NCBI RefSeq assembly: GCF_023701485.1
Contig: NZ_JAMQBK010000021.1
Location: 1 to 64,000 of the forward strand
Origin: Aporhodopirellula aestuarii
GTDB taxonomy: Bacteria; Planctomycetota; Planctomycetia; Pirellulales; Pirellulaceae
Length of the DNA stretch: 64,000 nt
Direction: 5' to 3'
Shown: positions 55,451 through 64,000 of the stretch, piece after piece
Layout: the number at the start of each line of letters is the position of its first letter
Position numbering within the stretch: position 1 is the stretch's first letter
Made by a program: the position numbers and the translations under genes
The notes under the pieces: generated by a model
What the model saw: the letters and a program-made list of their open reading frames with translations, nothing else
Database searches by the model: none
What the model was told of the DNA's origin: nothing

Positions 55451-56767
55451 TTGTCCGGTACATGTGTCATTGGTCTGCAGTGGGGAGACGAAGCGAAAGG
55501 CAAACTCGTCGATCTGTTAGCGCCTCGTTTTGATTGTGTGATCCGTTATCAAGGCGGTGCCAACGCCGGGCACACCGTCGTTGCCGGCGATGAGGTCTAC
55601 AAACTGCACCACATCCCGTCGGGGATCCTTCACAGTGACGTGCAAAACTTCATCACCCCGGGTGTCGTGATTAACCCGACCACGATGCTTGAAGAGATCG
55701 ACGGCTTGTCCGCTCGCGGCATCAATGTCGTCGAGAACCTCAAAGTGAGCGAGCGTGCTCACTTGGTTATGCCGTGGCACATGATCGAGGATGCGACCAT
55801 CAACAAGGTCAGCGTTCGCGGTGAATCGATCGGTACCACCAACCGCGGGATCGGTCCCTGCTATCGCGACAAAGTGGGCCGGACGCACGCGATCCGTATG
55901 ATCGATTTGATCGAAGCTTCGCGTGACGAGCGGATCGCAACGGTATCCGAGCAAAAAACCGTTTTGCTGCGGCAACTCGGGGCAACCGACGAAGAGCTCG
56001 CGTCGATCGCACCGGAAAAAATGGTCGCGCTTGCGGCGTCTTGGGCCGAGCGATTGGCACCGATGATCTCCGACACCACCGATTTGATTCTCGATGCGGC
56101 TGAAGCAAATCAAACTTTGCTTTTCGAAGGTGCTCAAGGGGCATTGCTCGATATCGATCACGGCACCTACCCCTTTGTGACCAGCAGCAACAGCAGTGGT
56201 GTCGGCGTTTGTGCCGGTGCCGGCGTCCCACCGAAATGGATCGACCACGTCCTCGGTGTCTGCAAAGCGTACAGCACACGAGTAGGTGGCGGTCCTTTCC
56301 CAAGCGAACTCAACGACGAAACCGGAGACAAAATTCGCAAGCTCGGTAACGAGTTCGGCACGACGACCGGACGCCCGCGGCGTTGTGGTTGGTTCGACGC
56401 GGTGGCGGTGCGGTACACCGCTCGGCTGTCAGGCGTGACCCGATTGGCCCTGATGATGATGGACGTCCTCGCTCACTTCGAGGAACTCAAAGTTTGCGTC
56501 GCGTATGAACTCGATGGCAAAGAGATCCATCACGTCCCCGCGCACGCGGATCAACTCCGACGCTGCAAGCCGATCCTGGAAACGATTCCTGGCTGGAACA
56601 GCCCCGTCGACGATGCCCGCAGCATGTCCGATTTCCCTGCCGGTGCGTTGGCATATGTCAAACGGATCGAAGAGCTCGTCGGCGTGCCCGTCGGGATTCT
56701 TTCGGTCGGTCCTGATCGCAGCCAAACCATTTTCACGGATAAAGCCGCCGCGATGGGCTTGGCATAG
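55451..56767 (+). CDS. purA: Adenylosuccinate synthase
   Basis: 438 residues from a TTG start at 55451, preceded by GAAGGAAG. The first block is [20 protein letters not shown], in which the P-loop Gly of GDEGKGK is Ala. Later motifs are [40 protein letters not shown] and [12 protein letters not shown]. It makes adenylosuccinate from IMP, aspartate and GTP, in purine synthesis. Other residues are intact, so the Ala change is probably tolerated. It is on the same strand as tkt. Confidence 0.94.
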   Translation: MSGTCVIGLQWGDEAKGKLVDLLAPRFDCVIRYQGGANAGHTVVAGDEVYKLHHIPSGILHSDVQNFITPGVVINPTTMLEEIDGLSARGINVVENLKVSERAHLVMPWHMIEDATINKVSVRGESIGTTNRGIGPCYRDKVGRTHAIRMIDLIEASRDERIATVSEQKTVLLRQLGATDEELASIAPEKMVALAASWAERLAPMISDTTDLILDAAEANQTLLFEGAQGALLDIDHGTYPFVTSSNSSGVGVCAGAGVPPKWIDHVLGVCKAYSTRVGGGPFPSELNDETGDKIRKLGNEFGTTTGRPRRCGWFDAVAVRYTARLSGVTRLALMMMDVLAHFEELKVCVAYELDGKEIHHVPAHADQLRRCKPILETIPGWNSPVDDARSMSDFPAGALAYVKRIEELVGVPVGILSVGPDRSQTIFTDKAAAMGLA

Positions 56768-57313
56768 AACCGAGCGTTCGCGAAAACGCGTGATCCACGC
56801 ATGGTTGGGGCGCTGCGCAGGTAGGCGGGAGTCTCTTTCGGTGTTTGCGACGGTTCCGACGCCCAACCAGGTGCAACGCTGGACGGTCAAAGCTTCGTCA
56901 AGACGTGACGGCACGCATTCGTCACGGACACGCGTCCGTGTTGCGGGAAAGAAAAGCGGAGCAAGTCGCAACGCGCCGACGAACAGAAGGATATCTCTTG
57001 CGCAGTCTGCCTTTCCACGTCGTAGCAAGGATTTGGCTGTCTAGCGCCTCGTCCAACCTGAACTTGGACGGGGCCTGAGCCGGATCGCTCGCTAAAAGAC
57101 TTAGCGGAACGGCGGAAGCCCTTCGGTCTCACCCTCGTTCTCAATGCTGCGAAATCGCGAGGCTAACGTAGCGACAGATTGAAAGCCCACATCATTATAA
57201 AAAATGCACTAAACTGAGTTCCCAGTCGAAGCCGCCGAATCGCCCACGGCAGTTTTCAAATTCATTCGAGCATTGGTGGACGCACCCAGGCCGCGGCCGC
57301 AAGGAACTTCGAA
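56768..57313. other. 546-bp gap with hairpin and decayed PE copy
   Basis: No gene is supported; the frames on both strands are rich in Arg/Ser and lack domains. At 56923-56940 there is a perfect hairpin, CACGGAC-ACGC-GTCCGTG. At about 57101-57223 a decayed palindromic element PE is visible (TTAGCGGAACGGCGGAAGCC ... AATGCACTAAACTGAGTTCCC). The upstream region of the next gene contains AAGGAAC before its GTG start. Confidence 0.4.
57101..57223. repeat. Palindromic element PE, copy 6 (decayed)
   Basis: Left core arm TTAGCGGAACGGCGGAAGCC then CTTCGGTCTCACC; the right-hand end keeps AATGCACTAAACTGAGTTCCC, which corresponds to AGTGCACTAAAACTTTCGAC then GTCCC of copy 4. The middle is unrelated. Orientation is as copy 4. 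The call is based on the order of these two pieces only. Confidence 0.4.
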
Positions 57314-58816
57314 GTGCTGTTCTTTCCGTATTCCACCGACGCGCCGGTCTATCACTACCCGATCGCAACGGGCACGATCATCGCGCTCAATGTGGCCGCC
57401 TTTGCGGTAACGGCGGTCCAGGTGGCAACAGGGAGTCTTGACCTCCAGGATCTCCGATGGCTGGCACTGACGTTCGATGGCATTCATCCGCTGCAATGGA
57501 TCACGCATTCTTTCTTGCATATCCACCCGTTTCAATTGATCGTCAACATGTTGTTCCTCTGGAGCTTCGGGTTGGTGATCGAAGGCAAGGTGGGCGGACT
57601 GCTATTCAGTGCGATCTATTTCGGGATTCACATTTTTTGCGGCGCGCTGGCGCAGTGCATCCTTTTCTCCCTTTCCTTTGCTGTGCCAGCAATCGCTGAC
57701 ATGTTTGCCGTCGGGTCGGACAACGGCATCTATGTGATGATGGCGATGGCGCTGATCTGGGCCCCTGAGAATGAGATGAACTGTGTGTTCATGGTCTTGG
57801 TGCCGCGACTTGGAAAGATGGGTGGCGGCCTGATGACTGAGTTGAGGATCTCGACGTTGGCAACGGCGTATATCTTCATCGAAATGCTGATGTTCTTTTT
57901 CTTAGGCTTCGTGCTTTGGGAGGCCGGGTTCCATTTGCTATCGCTGCTGATTGGTGTGTTGATCGCGATGATCATGCTGAGGATGGAGTGGGTCGATTGC
58001 GAAGACTGGGATATCATCTCGCGCAACGAATGGTTGCACGGTTACCCGATACTCTGTAGTGAAGAACGTCGCGTGCGGCTCAATCAAAAAGTCGAAGTGC
58101 GGCACGATGCCGTTAGCATGGCCCTGGCCACCTCATCGACCGCTTCGACGAGCAACGCGTCGTACATGGGAGCGAGATCGGCAACGCTGGCGAGCTCCGC
58201 CTCGGGAGAGAAGACGGCAATCACGCCTCGTGCAACCAGCGGTTTGGTTCCGAACACCACATCGGCTCCGGTCGTCAACGACAAGAAAAAACGTCGCGGT
58301 CTGCTGGGCATGAAAGGAAAGAGTGCGGGGCCTCCGCCACCCACGCCTCAAGAAATCGCCCAGCAGCATCCGGACTTCAATCGCATCGCGATGCTGCTTC
58401 GGCAAGCGATCGCGAGCCGCAGTCTGATGATCGCCGAGCAACACTTTGACAAACTACAACAGCTCGGGCTGGTCAAGGGATTGGCGGACAAGACCCTATT
58501 CGATTTCGCTTCGCTGCTCTTTGCTCAAAAGAAATACCTACCCGCCCTGGCTCCCCTGCAGCTGATCGTTGCACACGGAGGGCCTTTGACATGGGACGCA
58601 ATGATCCGGATCTCGCAGATTCAATTGAAAGTCATGCATCTCCCAAATGAGGCGGCCAAGACGCTACAAAAAATCCGTTTTCCGGGAGAGGTTTCCGAAT
58701 CTCCCGCCGGGCTGAGCGAAGTCCAACAAAAGATCATCGTGCGGCGAAACACGTTACTCGAACAATGTGGCGTTCAGCCACCGCCACTTATCGCCAAACG
58801 CGATGGTCCGAAGTAG
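57314..58816 (+). CDS. Rhomboid-like membrane protein, catalytic Ser apparently replaced
   Basis: 500 residues from a GTG start at 57314. Residues about 15-240 are rhomboid-like with six to seven membrane helices: [20 protein letters not shown] (His/Asn site), then the loop [16 protein letters not shown] in place of the usual GxSGAIFG, so the catalytic Ser position appears to be Asn, and [17 protein letters not shown] with the His helix. A Ser/Thr/Ala-rich linker (about 270-330) leads to a helical C-terminal domain (about 360-480) with TPR-like helices. If the Ser is really absent, this is an iRhom-like pseudoprotease acting by binding rather than cutting. The next gene starts 43 bases after its stop. 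Confidence 0.7.
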   Translation: MLFFPYSTDAPVYHYPIATGTIIALNVAAFAVTAVQVATGSLDLQDLRWLALTFDGIHPLQWITHSFLHIHPFQLIVNMLFLWSFGLVIEGKVGGLLFSAIYFGIHIFCGALAQCILFSLSFAVPAIADMFAVGSDNGIYVMMAMALIWAPENEMNCVFMVLVPRLGKMGGGLMTELRISTLATAYIFIEMLMFFFLGFVLWEAGFHLLSLLIGVLIAMIMLRMEWVDCEDWDIISRNEWLHGYPILCSEERRVRLNQKVEVRHDAVSMALATSSTASTSNASYMGARSATLASSASGEKTAITPRATSGLVPNTTSAPVVNDKKKRRGLLGMKGKSAGPPPPTPQEIAQQHPDFNRIAMLLRQAIASRSLMIAEQHFDKLQQLGLVKGLADKTLFDFASLLFAQKKYLPALAPLQLIVAHGGPLTWDAMIRISQIQLKVMHLPNEAAKTLQKIRFPGEVSESPAGLSEVQQKIIVRRNTLLEQCGVQPPPLIAKRDGPK

Positions 58817-58859
58817 AATCGTGACTCATCCTCCCTCCCTCCACGTTGAGCGAACGACA

Positions 58860-59813
58860 ATGAAAATCCCCGCCTTGCCTCGCCGCCGTTTCCTGCAAAC
58901 TCTCGCCGCCACCGCAGCCGTGGGGGCGATCGCTCCCCGTTTCGCCGTCGCTCACGAAGGTGACCATGGAGAATCTGGGGAGTCCGTTCCGTTCAAAATT
59001 TCGTTGGCCGAGTGGTCACTGCACCGCACACTCCGTGACCCATCCAAGGGGATCACCAACCTCGATTTCCCACAAATCACCAAGGAAGAATTTGGAATCG
59101 ACGGGGTCGAATACGTTAACCAGTTCTTCAAGGACAAAGCCCGCGACGAAGCGTATCTCACCGACCTGAAAAAACGGTGCGACGACCACGGCGTGAAGAG
59201 CCTCCTGATCATGGTCGATGGCGAGGGCAACCTCGGCGACCCCAATACGGACAAACGCAAGAAAGCGGTCGAGAACCATCACCAATGGGTCGAGGCGGCG
59301 AAGTTCTTGGGTTGCCATTCGATTCGAGTGAACGCGGCGAGCGGTGGCACGTACCTCGAACAGATCCAGTACGCGTCTGATGGGCTGCGTCAGCTTTGCG
59401 AATACGCGGCGCCTCACGACATCGATGTGATCGTTGAAAACCACGGCGGCTTGAGCAGCAACGCGGCATGGTTGGCTGTGGTGATGGAACGGGTGGGAAT
59501 GGAGAACTGCGGGACGTTGCCCGACTTCGGTAATTTCTACATCCGTCGCGGCAAGGACCCGTTGCAGTTCGACCGCTACCTCGGCGTGCAAGCGTTAATG
59601 CCGTACGCGAAAGCGGTCAGCGCCAAAACGCACGATTTCAATGACGATGGCGATGAAACCAATACCGATTATTTCAAAATGATGCAAATCGTGATGGACT
59701 TCGGGTACCACGGCTACGTCGGAATCGAATACGAAGGTAGCGGCCTGGACGAATACGCCGGCATCCGCGCAACGAAGGCTCTGCTCGAGCGGGTGCGGGC
59801 AAAACTGGCATGA
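58860..59813 (+). CDS. Tat-exported TIM-barrel sugar-isomerase/epimerase-like protein
   Basis: 317 residues with a twin-arginine signal ([20 protein letters not shown]) ending near 32, followed by His/Gly-rich residues. TIM-barrel landmarks are [90 protein letters not shown] and [12 protein letters not shown], ending in [20 protein letters not shown]. The last blocks give the metal ligands of the xylose-isomerase-like family. Start ATG at 58860; its stop overlaps the next gene's ATG by four bases. The substrate is unknown. Confidence 0.8.
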   Translation: MKIPALPRRRFLQTLAATAAVGAIAPRFAVAHEGDHGESGESVPFKISLAEWSLHRTLRDPSKGITNLDFPQITKEEFGIDGVEYVNQFFKDKARDEAYLTDLKKRCDDHGVKSLLIMVDGEGNLGDPNTDKRKKAVENHHQWVEAAKFLGCHSIRVNAASGGTYLEQIQYASDGLRQLCEYAAPHDIDVIVENHGGLSSNAAWLAVVMERVGMENCGTLPDFGNFYIRRGKDPLQFDRYLGVQALMPYAKAVSAKTHDFNDDGDETNTDYFKMMQIVMDFGYHGYVGIEYEGSGLDEYAGIRATKALLERVRAKLA

Positions 59814-60370
59814 TGAAAGCACCTAAGCGGATATTGTTAGGCGTTGCGGGCGGCATCGCCGCTTACAAAGCAGCCGATCTCTGCAGTAAACTTGCCCAGG
59901 CCGGTCATCACGTTCAAGTCGTCATGACGGCGGGGGCCTCCGAGTTCATTGGGGAGACGACCATGGCGGCTTTGTCGGGCCGGCCCGTGGCAACCCAATC
60001 GTTTGACTCGCGATATCCGCTCGGGGCCCACATCGAACTGGCGGTCGATTTGGATGCGATGGTGATCGCGCCGGCGACCGCGTCGGTTCTCGCTCGCCTG
60101 GCGCATGGTCAGGCTGACGATTTACTCAGTACATTGTATCTGCAAAATACCGCCCCGGTGCTGCTCGCCCCTGCGATGAGTGATCCGATGTGGAATCAAC
60201 CGAGTGTCCAACGTAACATCGACATCCTCCGCGCCGATGGCTGCCAATTCGTCGGCCCGGAAAAAGGTTGGCTAAGTTGTCGGGTTCAGGGTGTTGGACG
60301 GATGAGCGAACCAACTAAGATTGTCGACGAAATCCATACACTTCTCTCTGCAACGACGAAACGCTCATGA
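59810..60370 (+). CDS. coaC: Flavoprotein of the CoaC (phosphopantothenoylcysteine decarboxylase) family
   Basis: 186 residues: [20 protein letters not shown] (FMN phosphate loop), [32 protein letters not shown], and [20 protein letters not shown] with the family's active-site PAMxxxMW block. It decarboxylates 4-phosphopantothenoylcysteine in CoA synthesis. It lacks the CoaB ligase half found in E. coli. Its ATG overlaps the previous stop and its stop overlaps the next ATG, four bases each, so it sits in a tight three-gene operon with unrelated enzymes. Confidence 0.85.
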   Translation: MMKAPKRILLGVAGGIAAYKAADLCSKLAQAGHHVQVVMTAGASEFIGETTMAALSGRPVATQSFDSRYPLGAHIELAVDLDAMVIAPATASVLARLAHGQADDLLSTLYLQNTAPVLLAPAMSDPMWNQPSVQRNIDILRADGCQFVGPEKGWLSCRVQGVGRMSEPTKIVDEIHTLLSATTKRS

Positions 60371-62022
60371 CCGTCCATGTTTTCGGACACCGCAATCCTG
60401 ACACCGATGCCATCTGCAGCGCCCTGGCTTACGCAGATTTCCTGCGGCAGACGACACGCCCTGATGCCGTCGCCGCCTGCTGCGGGGCTCCCAATGAGCG
60501 GACCGAATTTGCCCTCCGCCAAGCGAAAGTCACGATGCCGCGGATCATCATGGATGTCCGTCCGGAGCTAGACGACATCTGCAACCGCGAAGTTATTTTC
60601 GCGAGACCCACGGACGTCTTCTACGACGTCTACAAATTGATGAACATGCACGGGCTCCGTTCGATTCCCATTCTCGATGACGACGATTGTCTCATCGGGT
60701 TGGCCACCTTGCTCGACCTGCTCGAGCTGGTCTTTCGTGGTGGGGTCGACGCGGGGCAGGCACGCGGGGTCCGGTCAACACTTCGCAGCATTGTCTCGGT
60801 GCTAGGAGGCCATTTTCAACACGCGATCAGTCCCGATGAGACCGAGGACATGATCGTGACGGTCGGTGCGATGAGCGCGAGCGGTTTTACCGAACGTCTC
60901 AGTCAATATCCTGCCGATCGTTTGCTCGTGGTCAGCGGTGACCGACCGACGATTCAGTTACCCGCACTCGAAATGGGGGTTCGGGCGCTCGTCGTCACGG
61001 GTGGCTTCGAATTGTCGAGCGGACTGCTCGAGCTGGCACGCAACCGGGGCGTCGCAGTCATCACCAGCGACCTCGACACCGCAACGACAACCATGCGGAT
61101 CAAAGCGGCCCAAATCATCGAAGACGCGATCAACCGGGACTTCGAAGCCTTGCCCGCAAAGATGCCGGTCACGACGGCGAAACAGCAGATCTTTCGGTCT
61201 TCGCAGCCGGTGTTCCCTGTCACCGACGGGAAGAAACTGGTGGGTGTGTTGAGCAAGAGCGACCTTGTAACCCCGCCCCGCCCGCAACTCGTTCTCGTTG
61301 ACCACAACGAAATGGGCCAAGCGGTGGAGGGTGCCGATGAAGCGGACATCATCGAGGTCCTCGACCACCACCGTCTTGGCGGCTCGCTGAAATCAACGGG
61401 GCCGATCAAGTTCACGATGGACCCGGTGGGATCGACGTGCACGCTCGTGGCACGACAATTCCGCCAGGCAGACCTCTCCCCGAGTTCCGGCATCGCATTG
61501 TGCATGGCCTCGGGAATCATCAGCGATACGCTGTACCTCCGATCGCCGACGACCACCGATGTTGACCGCGAGATGTTGGAGTGGCTGCAAACGTTCTGCA
61601 ATGTTTCCCTCGAACAGTTCGCCAAAGACTTTTTTCAAGTCGGGTCGGCACTGCGGTCTTGCCCGCCGGACAAAGTCGTCCGCGAAGACTGCAAACAGTT
61701 CGAAGAGGGTGGCACACGATTCTCGATCTCTCAAATCGAAGAAATCGGTCTCGATCTGTTCTGGCAGCGGCAAAGCGAGCTCGCCAAGGCACTCAGTGGA
61801 TTGGCGGCCGAGCACCAACTGGACTTTTCCGCTCTGCTGATTACCGACATTTCCAGCAACGGCAGTTTGTTGTTGATGAGCAGGGAACCCGACGGGTGGG
61901 ACGAAATTAACTACCCACAACTCGAAGACAATCTGTACAAGCTCGACAACGTTGTCAGCCGGAAGAAACAGTTGTTGCCCCTGATCAGCAGCCTGCTCGA
62001 ATCGGCGACGATCCCGTCCTGA
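60367..62022 (+). CDS. Manganese-dependent inorganic pyrophosphatase with CBS pair and DRTGG domain
   Basis: 551 residues, family II. The DHH-type start is VFGHRNPDTDAICSALAYAD. CBS domains lie at about 72-120 (GLRSIPILDDDDCLIGLATL) and about 252-300 (FPVTDGKKLVGVLSKSDLVT), with a DRTGG-type domain between. Then VLVDHNEMGQAV, EVLDHHRLGG and LCMASGIISDTLYLRSPTTT complete the metal sites, followed by the DHHA2 part. It hydrolyses pyrophosphate. The CBS-DRTGG regulatory unit, which senses adenine nucleotides, is present, so activity is probably nucleotide-controlled. Its start overlaps the CoaC gene. Confidence 0.9.
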   Translation: MTVHVFGHRNPDTDAICSALAYADFLRQTTRPDAVAACCGAPNERTEFALRQAKVTMPRIIMDVRPELDDICNREVIFARPTDVFYDVYKLMNMHGLRSIPILDDDDCLIGLATLLDLLELVFRGGVDAGQARGVRSTLRSIVSVLGGHFQHAISPDETEDMIVTVGAMSASGFTERLSQYPADRLLVVSGDRPTIQLPALEMGVRALVVTGGFELSSGLLELARNRGVAVITSDLDTATTTMRIKAAQIIEDAINRDFEALPAKMPVTTAKQQIFRSSQPVFPVTDGKKLVGVLSKSDLVTPPRPQLVLVDHNEMGQAVEGADEADIIEVLDHHRLGGSLKSTGPIKFTMDPVGSTCTLVARQFRQADLSPSSGIALCMASGIISDTLYLRSPTTTDVDREMLEWLQTFCNVSLEQFAKDFFQVGSALRSCPPDKVVREDCKQFEEGGTRFSISQIEEIGLDLFWQRQSELAKALSGLAAEHQLDFSALLITDISSNGSLLLMSREPDGWDEINYPQLEDNLYKLDNVVSRKKQLLPLISSLLESATIPS

Positions 62023-62155
62023 GCGTGGACGGAATGCACCTCGCGGAAGTCACCGACGGAGTCGGGGGCTTCCTGGGTCGATATAGTTGTCATGCCCACC
62101 GGATGAAGACCATCCGAATCATCCCACCCCGATCTTGCTTACCGGTAATGAAACC

Positions 62156-63436
62156 ATGAGAGCGTCCTATGACTGTGTGGTCGTCGGCGGAGGACCTGCC
62201 GGCGGCACCGCGGCCGCCATCGTTGCCTCCGCTGGCCACAGCACCCTACTGATCGAACGCGAGCCGGTCCCCCGATTCCACGTCGGTGAATCATTGATGC
62301 CGGAAGTTTACTGGCCGCTCGAACGTCTCGGCCTAATCGACCGGGTGAAACAATCGGGATGGCAGCAGAAAAAAAGCGTCCAATTCGTGACGCATACCGG
62401 TAAAGAGTCCCAGCCGTTCTTTTTCCGCGAGCACGATGAACGCGAGTGCAGCACGACGTGGCAAGTCGAACGCAGCGAATTCGATAAAATGCTGTTTGAC
62501 CGCGCGGCGGAACTCGGCGCCGATTGCTATGACCGCACCCGACTCATCGATGTCAAATTTGACGCCCCGGATTCACCCGATGACACCCCGCGAGCGACCG
62601 GGGTCGTGATCCGTGACGCCGACGGCAACGAGCACTCCATCAACGCCCGCGTGGTCATCGATGCCACCGGGCAACAGAGCTTCATCGCCTGCAAGCTGGG
62701 CTTGAGGGAGGTTAATCCGGACCTCAAGAAAGCGGCGATCTGGACCTATTACAAAGACGCGGTGCGTGGGGAGGGAGACAACGAAGGGGCCACGATCATT
62801 CTCAACACCGAGGACCAAAATGCGTGGTTCTGGTTCATTCCCCAATCCCGCGGAATTACCAGTATCGGCTGCGTCGCCGATCATGAGTACTTACTCAAAG
62901 GCCGCGGCAAACCGGAAGAAATCTTCGCCGAAGAACTCGCCAACTGCCCTGGGCTGATTCCACGACTGAGCAACGCGACGCGAGTCGGTAAGTTCACAAC
63001 GGCAAAAGAATTCTCATACATGACGCGCAAACACGCCGGTAAGGGTTGGGTCCTGATCGGTGACGCGTTCGGGTTTATCGACCCGGTGTATTCGTCCGGT
63101 GTCTACTTCGCCCTCGAGATGGGAGTTCGGGCGGGTGACGCCGTCATCGAAGGTCTCGCCAACGATGACCTGTCGGGGGAGCAACTCGGTAAGTGGGCAG
63201 GCGAATTTAAAGAGGGTGCCGACCGGATTCGCAAACTCGTCCATGCGTTCTACGATAGAGACTTCAGTATCGGGCGGTTCATGCGTGAATTCCCACAATA
63301 CCGAGGCAACGTCACCGACTTATTAATCGGACGGGTTTTCACCGAAGATGCCGGACGCATGTTCCCGGACCTGCAACGCAGCATCGAGAACACTCGCCAA
63401 GAGAAACTCGCATCCATGAAAGAGATGAACGCTTGA
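62156..63436 (+). CDS. FAD-dependent oxidoreductase, halogenase/geranylgeranyl-reductase-like
   Basis: 426 residues from ATG at 62156 (MRASYDCVVVGGGPAGGTAA, the FAD-binding GxGxxG); the frame is open to 62087. Other blocks are PRFHVGESLMPEVYWPLERL, a Cys/Trp-rich ERECSTTWQVERSEFD, and the second FAD motif GWVLIGDAFGFIDPVYSSGV with YFALEMG. This is the tryptophan-halogenase-like / geranylgeranyl-reductase branch; the halogenase WxWxIP signature appears as WFWFIP. A Lys for halogenation was not clearly placed. The substrate is unknown; its stop overlaps the HAD start. Confidence 0.78.
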   Translation: MRASYDCVVVGGGPAGGTAAAIVASAGHSTLLIEREPVPRFHVGESLMPEVYWPLERLGLIDRVKQSGWQQKKSVQFVTHTGKESQPFFFREHDERECSTTWQVERSEFDKMLFDRAAELGADCYDRTRLIDVKFDAPDSPDDTPRATGVVIRDADGNEHSINARVVIDATGQQSFIACKLGLREVNPDLKKAAIWTYYKDAVRGEGDNEGATIILNTEDQNAWFWFIPQSRGITSIGCVADHEYLLKGRGKPEEIFAEELANCPGLIPRLSNATRVGKFTTAKEFSYMTRKHAGKGWVLIGDAFGFIDPVYSSGVYFALEMGVRAGDAVIEGLANDDLSGEQLGKWAGEFKEGADRIRKLVHAFYDRDFSIGRFMREFPQYRGNVTDLLIGRVFTEDAGRMFPDLQRSIENTRQEKLASMKEMNA

Positions 63437-64000
63437 ACGAATTGAAAGAGCTGCGTTGGTGGCAAGACGATCTCTCCGAACGTTTTGACGGCCTGATCTT
63501 TGATTGCGACGGAACCCTGACGAACTCGATGCCGCTGCACTTTCGCGCCTGGCGCGAAGCGATGTCGGTCCGAGGTGTCGAATTCCCCGAACCGCGTTTC
63601 TATTCCATGGGCGGCATGCCGACGGAAAAGATCATCGCGGTGCTATCGCAGGAACAAAACGTTGACGTCGATGTCGACTCCGCGGCGCAAGCCAAGGAAG
63701 ACGCTTTCGCAGCGTTGATGGATGAACTCGAACCACTCCAAATCGTCTGTGATTGCGCCGCAAGGTATCGCGGAATACTGCCCCTGGCGGTCGCCAGCGG
63801 CGGGAACCGGCCGATCATCGAGCGTCAGCTCAAACAAATTGAGCTGTTCGACTGGTTCGATGCGATCGTCACAAGCGAAGACACCGAACTGCACAAGCCC
63901 GAGCCGGATGCGTTCCTGCTAGCCGCTCGTCTGCTCGGTGTGGAACCGACACGGTGTCTTGTTTTTGAAGATTCACCGCTCGGATTCGATGCCGCGTGCC
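63433..64000 (+). CDS. HAD-family phosphatase/phosphoglucomutase, cut by the window edge
   Basis: A frame from TTG at 63433 (overlapping the previous TGA by 3 bases) runs past the window end, at least 189 residues. HAD motifs appear in order: FDCDGTLTNS (motif I), then an all-helical cap, VASGG (motif II), a motif III Lys in HKPEPD, and motif IV FEDSPLGFDAA. This fits the beta-phosphoglucomutase-like subgroup. It acts on a small phosphorylated sugar or related compound in the cytosol. The start is TTG, with no ATG near the overlap. Confidence 0.8.
   Translation, partial: MNELKELRWWQDDLSERFDGLIFDCDGTLTNSMPLHFRAWREAMSVRGVEFPEPRFYSMGGMPTEKIIAVLSQEQNVDVDVDSAAQAKEDAFAALMDELEPLQIVCDCAARYRGILPLAVASGGNRPIIERQLKQIELFDWFDAIVTSEDTELHKPEPDAFLLAARLLGVEPTRCLVFEDSPLGFDAAC

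Noticed and set aside
1-64000. tRNA or rRNA genes
   Set aside because: No cloverleaf T-loop (GGTTCGAATCC-type) or rRNA sequence was recognised by eye; a covariance-model search would settle this.

Overview
The window looks like a chromosomal segment of a marine planctomycete of the Pirellulaceae (Rhodopirellula-like). The evidence is two secreted sulfatases, a giant dockerin/cadherin-type surface protein, a planctomycete-type Ser/Thr kinase next to an ECF sigma factor, several Tat-exported TIM-barrel proteins, EF-hand and DUF1566 exported proteins, and many intergenic palindromes. No rRNA, tRNA, CRISPR array, prophage or classical transposase was seen. Gene calls rest on protein motifs read by eye; nothing was searched against a database.

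Layout. 1-4.5 kb: small hypothetical genes, an LRR protein and a macro-domain gene, with large palindromic gaps. 4.5-9 kb: a sulfatase-YHYH fusion and a DUF1566 protein (both minus). 9-15.3 kb: an ECF sigma factor, an EF-hand protein, an exported deiodinase-like protein, an S23/IVP-type four-helix gene flanked by inverted repeats, and a Ser/Thr kinase whose start region is tandemly amplified. 15.5-19.4 kb: an alginate-export-type porin divergent from a methyl-accepting chemotaxis protein. 20.4-24.1 kb: a tightly overlapping phospholipid operon (DAG-kinase-like, DksA-like zinc finger, VTT protein, CdsA, CDP-alcohol phosphatidyltransferase), divergent from a metallophosphoesterase. 25.4-26.9 kb: three hsp20 genes behind a sigma-54-like promoter. 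27.6-33.5 kb: a sialate-esterase-like protein, AlkD, a frameshifted histidine phosphatase and glycogen phosphorylase. 34-36.4 kb: a YdeI-CsaA fusion and a diadenylate cyclase-YbbR fusion. 36.4-43.4 kb: a hydroxypyruvate-isomerase-like protein, a dolichol-phosphate-mannose-synthase-like protein, pyruvate dehydrogenase E2 and E1, and a lipoprotein. 43.4-53.1 kb: a planctomycete-specific protein, the dockerin protein, a CxxCH protein, a second hydroxypyruvate isomerase and a second sulfatase. 53.3-64 kb: transketolase, adenylosuccinate synthase, a rhomboid-like protein, a Tat TIM-barrel protein, a CoaC-type flavoprotein, a CBS/DRTGG Mn-pyrophosphatase, a FAD oxidoreductase and a HAD hydrolase cut by the window edge.

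The most unusual material is non-coding. First, a family of 120-170 bp near-perfect palindromes with terminal inverted repeats has four full copies and up to three partial ones; one copy ends a second macro-domain gene after about 26 codons. Second, an AT-rich inverted repeat flanks the four-helix gene and also occurs twice as an empty hairpin. Third, an exact 119-bp tandem amplification upstream of the kinase copies both divergent start codons.

Functionally, most genes fit a heterotrophic, polysaccharide-degrading marine lifestyle: sulfatases, an esterase, a porin, chemotaxis, glycogen storage and central carbon enzymes, with envelope-lipid and stress functions alongside.
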